Positions 62,803 through 64,000 of a DNA stretch of 64,000 nt are shown one piece after another. Location of the stretch: positions 496,001 through 560,000 of the forward strand of contig NZ_FNKA01000002.1 of the NCBI RefSeq assembly GCF_900101335.1. The letters run 5' to 3'. Under the pieces are notes generated by a model that was not told where the DNA came from, searched no databases, and saw only the letters and a list, made by a program, of their open reading frames with translations. The number at the start of each line of letters is the position of its first letter. The stretch's first letter is position 1. This DNA is from Quadrisphaera sp. DSM 44207 (lineage in GTDB: Bacteria; Actinomycetota; Actinomycetes; Actinomycetales; Quadrisphaeraceae). The position numbers were made by a program, and so were the translations under genes.

Positions 62803-64000
62803 CAGCCGCCCGCCTCGGTCTCGCCGACGGGCTCGCTGACCCGCTCGACCTCCGACTGCACGAGGTCCTCGTCGCTGACCAGGTCGAACCAGCGGGCCGC
62901 CGTGTCGACGTCCTTGTCGCCGCGGCCGGAGAGGTTGACCAGCACCACGCCGTCCGGGCCCAGCTCGCGGCCGACCCGCAGCGCGCCGGCGAGGGCGTGG
63001 GAGGACTCGATGGCCGGGATGATGCCCTCGGTGCGGCACAGGAGGCGGAAGGCCTCCATCGCCTCGGCGTCCGTGACCGGCTCGTAGTGCGCGCGGCCGG
63101 TGTCGGCGAGCCAGGCGTGCTCGGGGCCGATGCCGGGGTAGTCCAGGCCGGCGGAGATGGAGTGGCTCTCCACCGTCTGCCCGTCCTCGTCCTGCAGCAG
63201 GAACGACCGGGACCCGTGCAGCACGCCCGGGGACCCGCCCGCGATGGCGGCGGCGTGCCGGCCGGAGTCCAGGCCGGACCCGCCGGCCTCCAGGCCCAGC
63301 AGCCGCACGCCGGCGTCGTCGAGGAAGGCGTGGAAGATGCCGATCGCGTTCGAGCCGCCGCCGACGCACGCGCACACGACGTCGGGCAGGCGCCCGATCA
63401 GGTCCAGGACCTGCTGGCGCGCCTCGACGCCGATGATCCGGTGGAAGTCGCGGACCATGACGGGGAACGGGTGGGGGCCGGCGACCGTGCCGAACAGGTA
63501 GTGGGTGTCGTCCACCTGCGCCACCCAGGCGCGGTAGGCCTCGTTGACGGCGTCCTTGAGGGTGCGCGAGCCGGTGGTGACGGGCACGACCTCCGCGCCG
63601 AGCAGGCGCATCCGGGCGACGTTGAGCGCCTGGCGGCGGGTGTCCTCCTCGCCCATGTACACGGTGCACCCGAGCCCGAGCAGCGCCGCGGCGGTGGCCG
63701 TGGCGACGCCGTGCTGCCCGGCGCCGGTCTCGGCGATGACCCGGGTCTTGCCCATGCGGCGGGTCAGCAGCGCCTGGCCCAGCACGTTGTTGATCTTGTG
63801 GGACCCGGTGTGGTTGAGGTCCTCGCGCTTGAGGAGCACGCGCGCGCCGCCGGCGTGCTCGGCGAAGCGCCCCACCTCGGTCAGCAGGCTCGGGCGCCCG
63901 GTGTAGGTGCGGTGCAGGGAGTCCAGCTCGGCCGTGAAGGCGGGGTCGGCCATGGCCGACAGGTGCTCGCGCTCGAGCTGCTCGAGCGCGGCGACGAGCG
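62799..64000 (-). CDS. trpB: Tryptophan synthase beta subunit, 5' end outside the window
   Basis: PLP enzyme joining indole and serine. About 400 codons are visible. The family sequence continues past the apparent ATG at 63953 to the window edge ([15 protein letters not shown]), so that ATG is internal and the true start lies beyond 64000. PLP Lys in GSHKINN, serine site ETGAGQHG and phosphate loop GGGSNAIG are intact. Last residues ETEAGGW. It heads trpBA-lgt with 4-nt overlaps. Confidence 0.96.
   Translation of the reverse strand, partial: LVAALEQLEREHLSAMADPAFTAELDSLHRTYTGRPSLLTEVGRFAEHAGGARVLLKREDLNHTGSHKINNVLGQALLTRRMGKTRVIAETGAGQHGVATATAAALLGLGCTVYMGEEDTRRQALNVARMRLLGAEVVPVTTGSRTLKDAVNEAYRAWVAQVDDTHYLFGTVAGPHPFPVMVRDFHRIIGVEARQQVLDLIGRLPDVVCACVGGGSNAIGIFHAFLDDAGVRLLGLEAGGSGLDSGRHAAAIAGGSPGVLHGSRSFLLQDEDGQTVESHSISAGLDYPGIGPEHAWLADTGRAHYEPVTDAEAMEAFRLLCRTEGIIPAIESSHALAGALRVGRELGPDGVVLVNLSGRGDKDVDTAARWFDLVSDEDLVQSEVERVSEPVGETEAGGW

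Noticed and set aside
62799-63953. ATG at 63953 as the trpB start
   Set aside because: TrpB-like sequence continues upstream to the window edge, so the gene is partial and the ATG internal.

Overview
The window is a very GC-rich actinobacterial chromosome segment (Actinomycetota). Lineage markers include whiA, rbpA, opcA, an ANTAR-domain response regulator, a coaE-GrpB fusion, frequent GTG starts and 4-nt GTGA/ATGA gene overlaps. From memory, the housekeeping order (tkt-tal-zwf-opcA, secG-tpiA-pgk-gap-whiA-yvcK-rapZ-uvrC, uvrA, uvrB, coaE-rpsA, polA, liv genes, ANTAR regulator, pyk, gltDB, lgt, trpAB) resembles Streptomyces and relatives. The genus cannot be fixed from sequence alone. There is no phage, insertion sequence or CRISPR array.

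Layout. 1-9563: partial ctaB, then a pentose-phosphate operon (tkt, tal, pgi, zwf, opcA, pgl). 9571-13500: rbpA, secG and the leftward gap-pgk-tpiA glycolysis genes. 13528-18693: uvrC, rapZ, yvcK and whiA. 18787-26790: the accessory part of the window. It holds a small HTH gene with a Clp_N-SRPBCC gene, a TetR/SDR divergent pair on a large compound palindrome, a 3'-truncated GMC oxidoreductase, an MFS exporter, a Dabb-family gene and a frameshifted Rieske gene. 26787-33724: uvrA, a second G6PDH-like gene with a changed active-site motif, a GH15 glycosidase and a metallo-beta-lactamase-fold gene. 33743-41165: two TerC genes (one behind a probable manganese riboswitch), uvrB, coaE and rpsA. 41189-46043: a methyltransferase with a His/Asp/Glu-rich head, polA, a thioesterase and a GNAT gene. 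46409-52029: branched-chain amino-acid ABC transporter with a convergent binding-protein gene. 52133-53247: ANTAR regulator, an odd tRNA-Leu(CAA) and a homing-endonuclease-like gene remnant. 53260-64000: pyk, gltD, gltB, lgt, trpA and partial trpB.

How it works together. Most genes form central carbon and nitrogen metabolism: both pentose-phosphate branches, lower glycolysis, pyruvate kinase, glutamate synthase and the end of tryptophan synthesis. All three UvrABC subunits and DNA polymerase I are also here. Regulatory DNA is unusually readable. At least ten genes have a TANNNT -10 box 6-7 nt before the start codon, which predicts leaderless mRNAs. uvrB also has a good match to the PafBC/RecA-NDp DNA-damage promoter. 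Strong inverted repeats lie at the TetR/SDR intergenic region, before the HTH/Clp_N pair and before gltB.

Functions rest on motifs and family knowledge read by eye. No database search was run. Promoter, operator and terminator calls are pattern matches.
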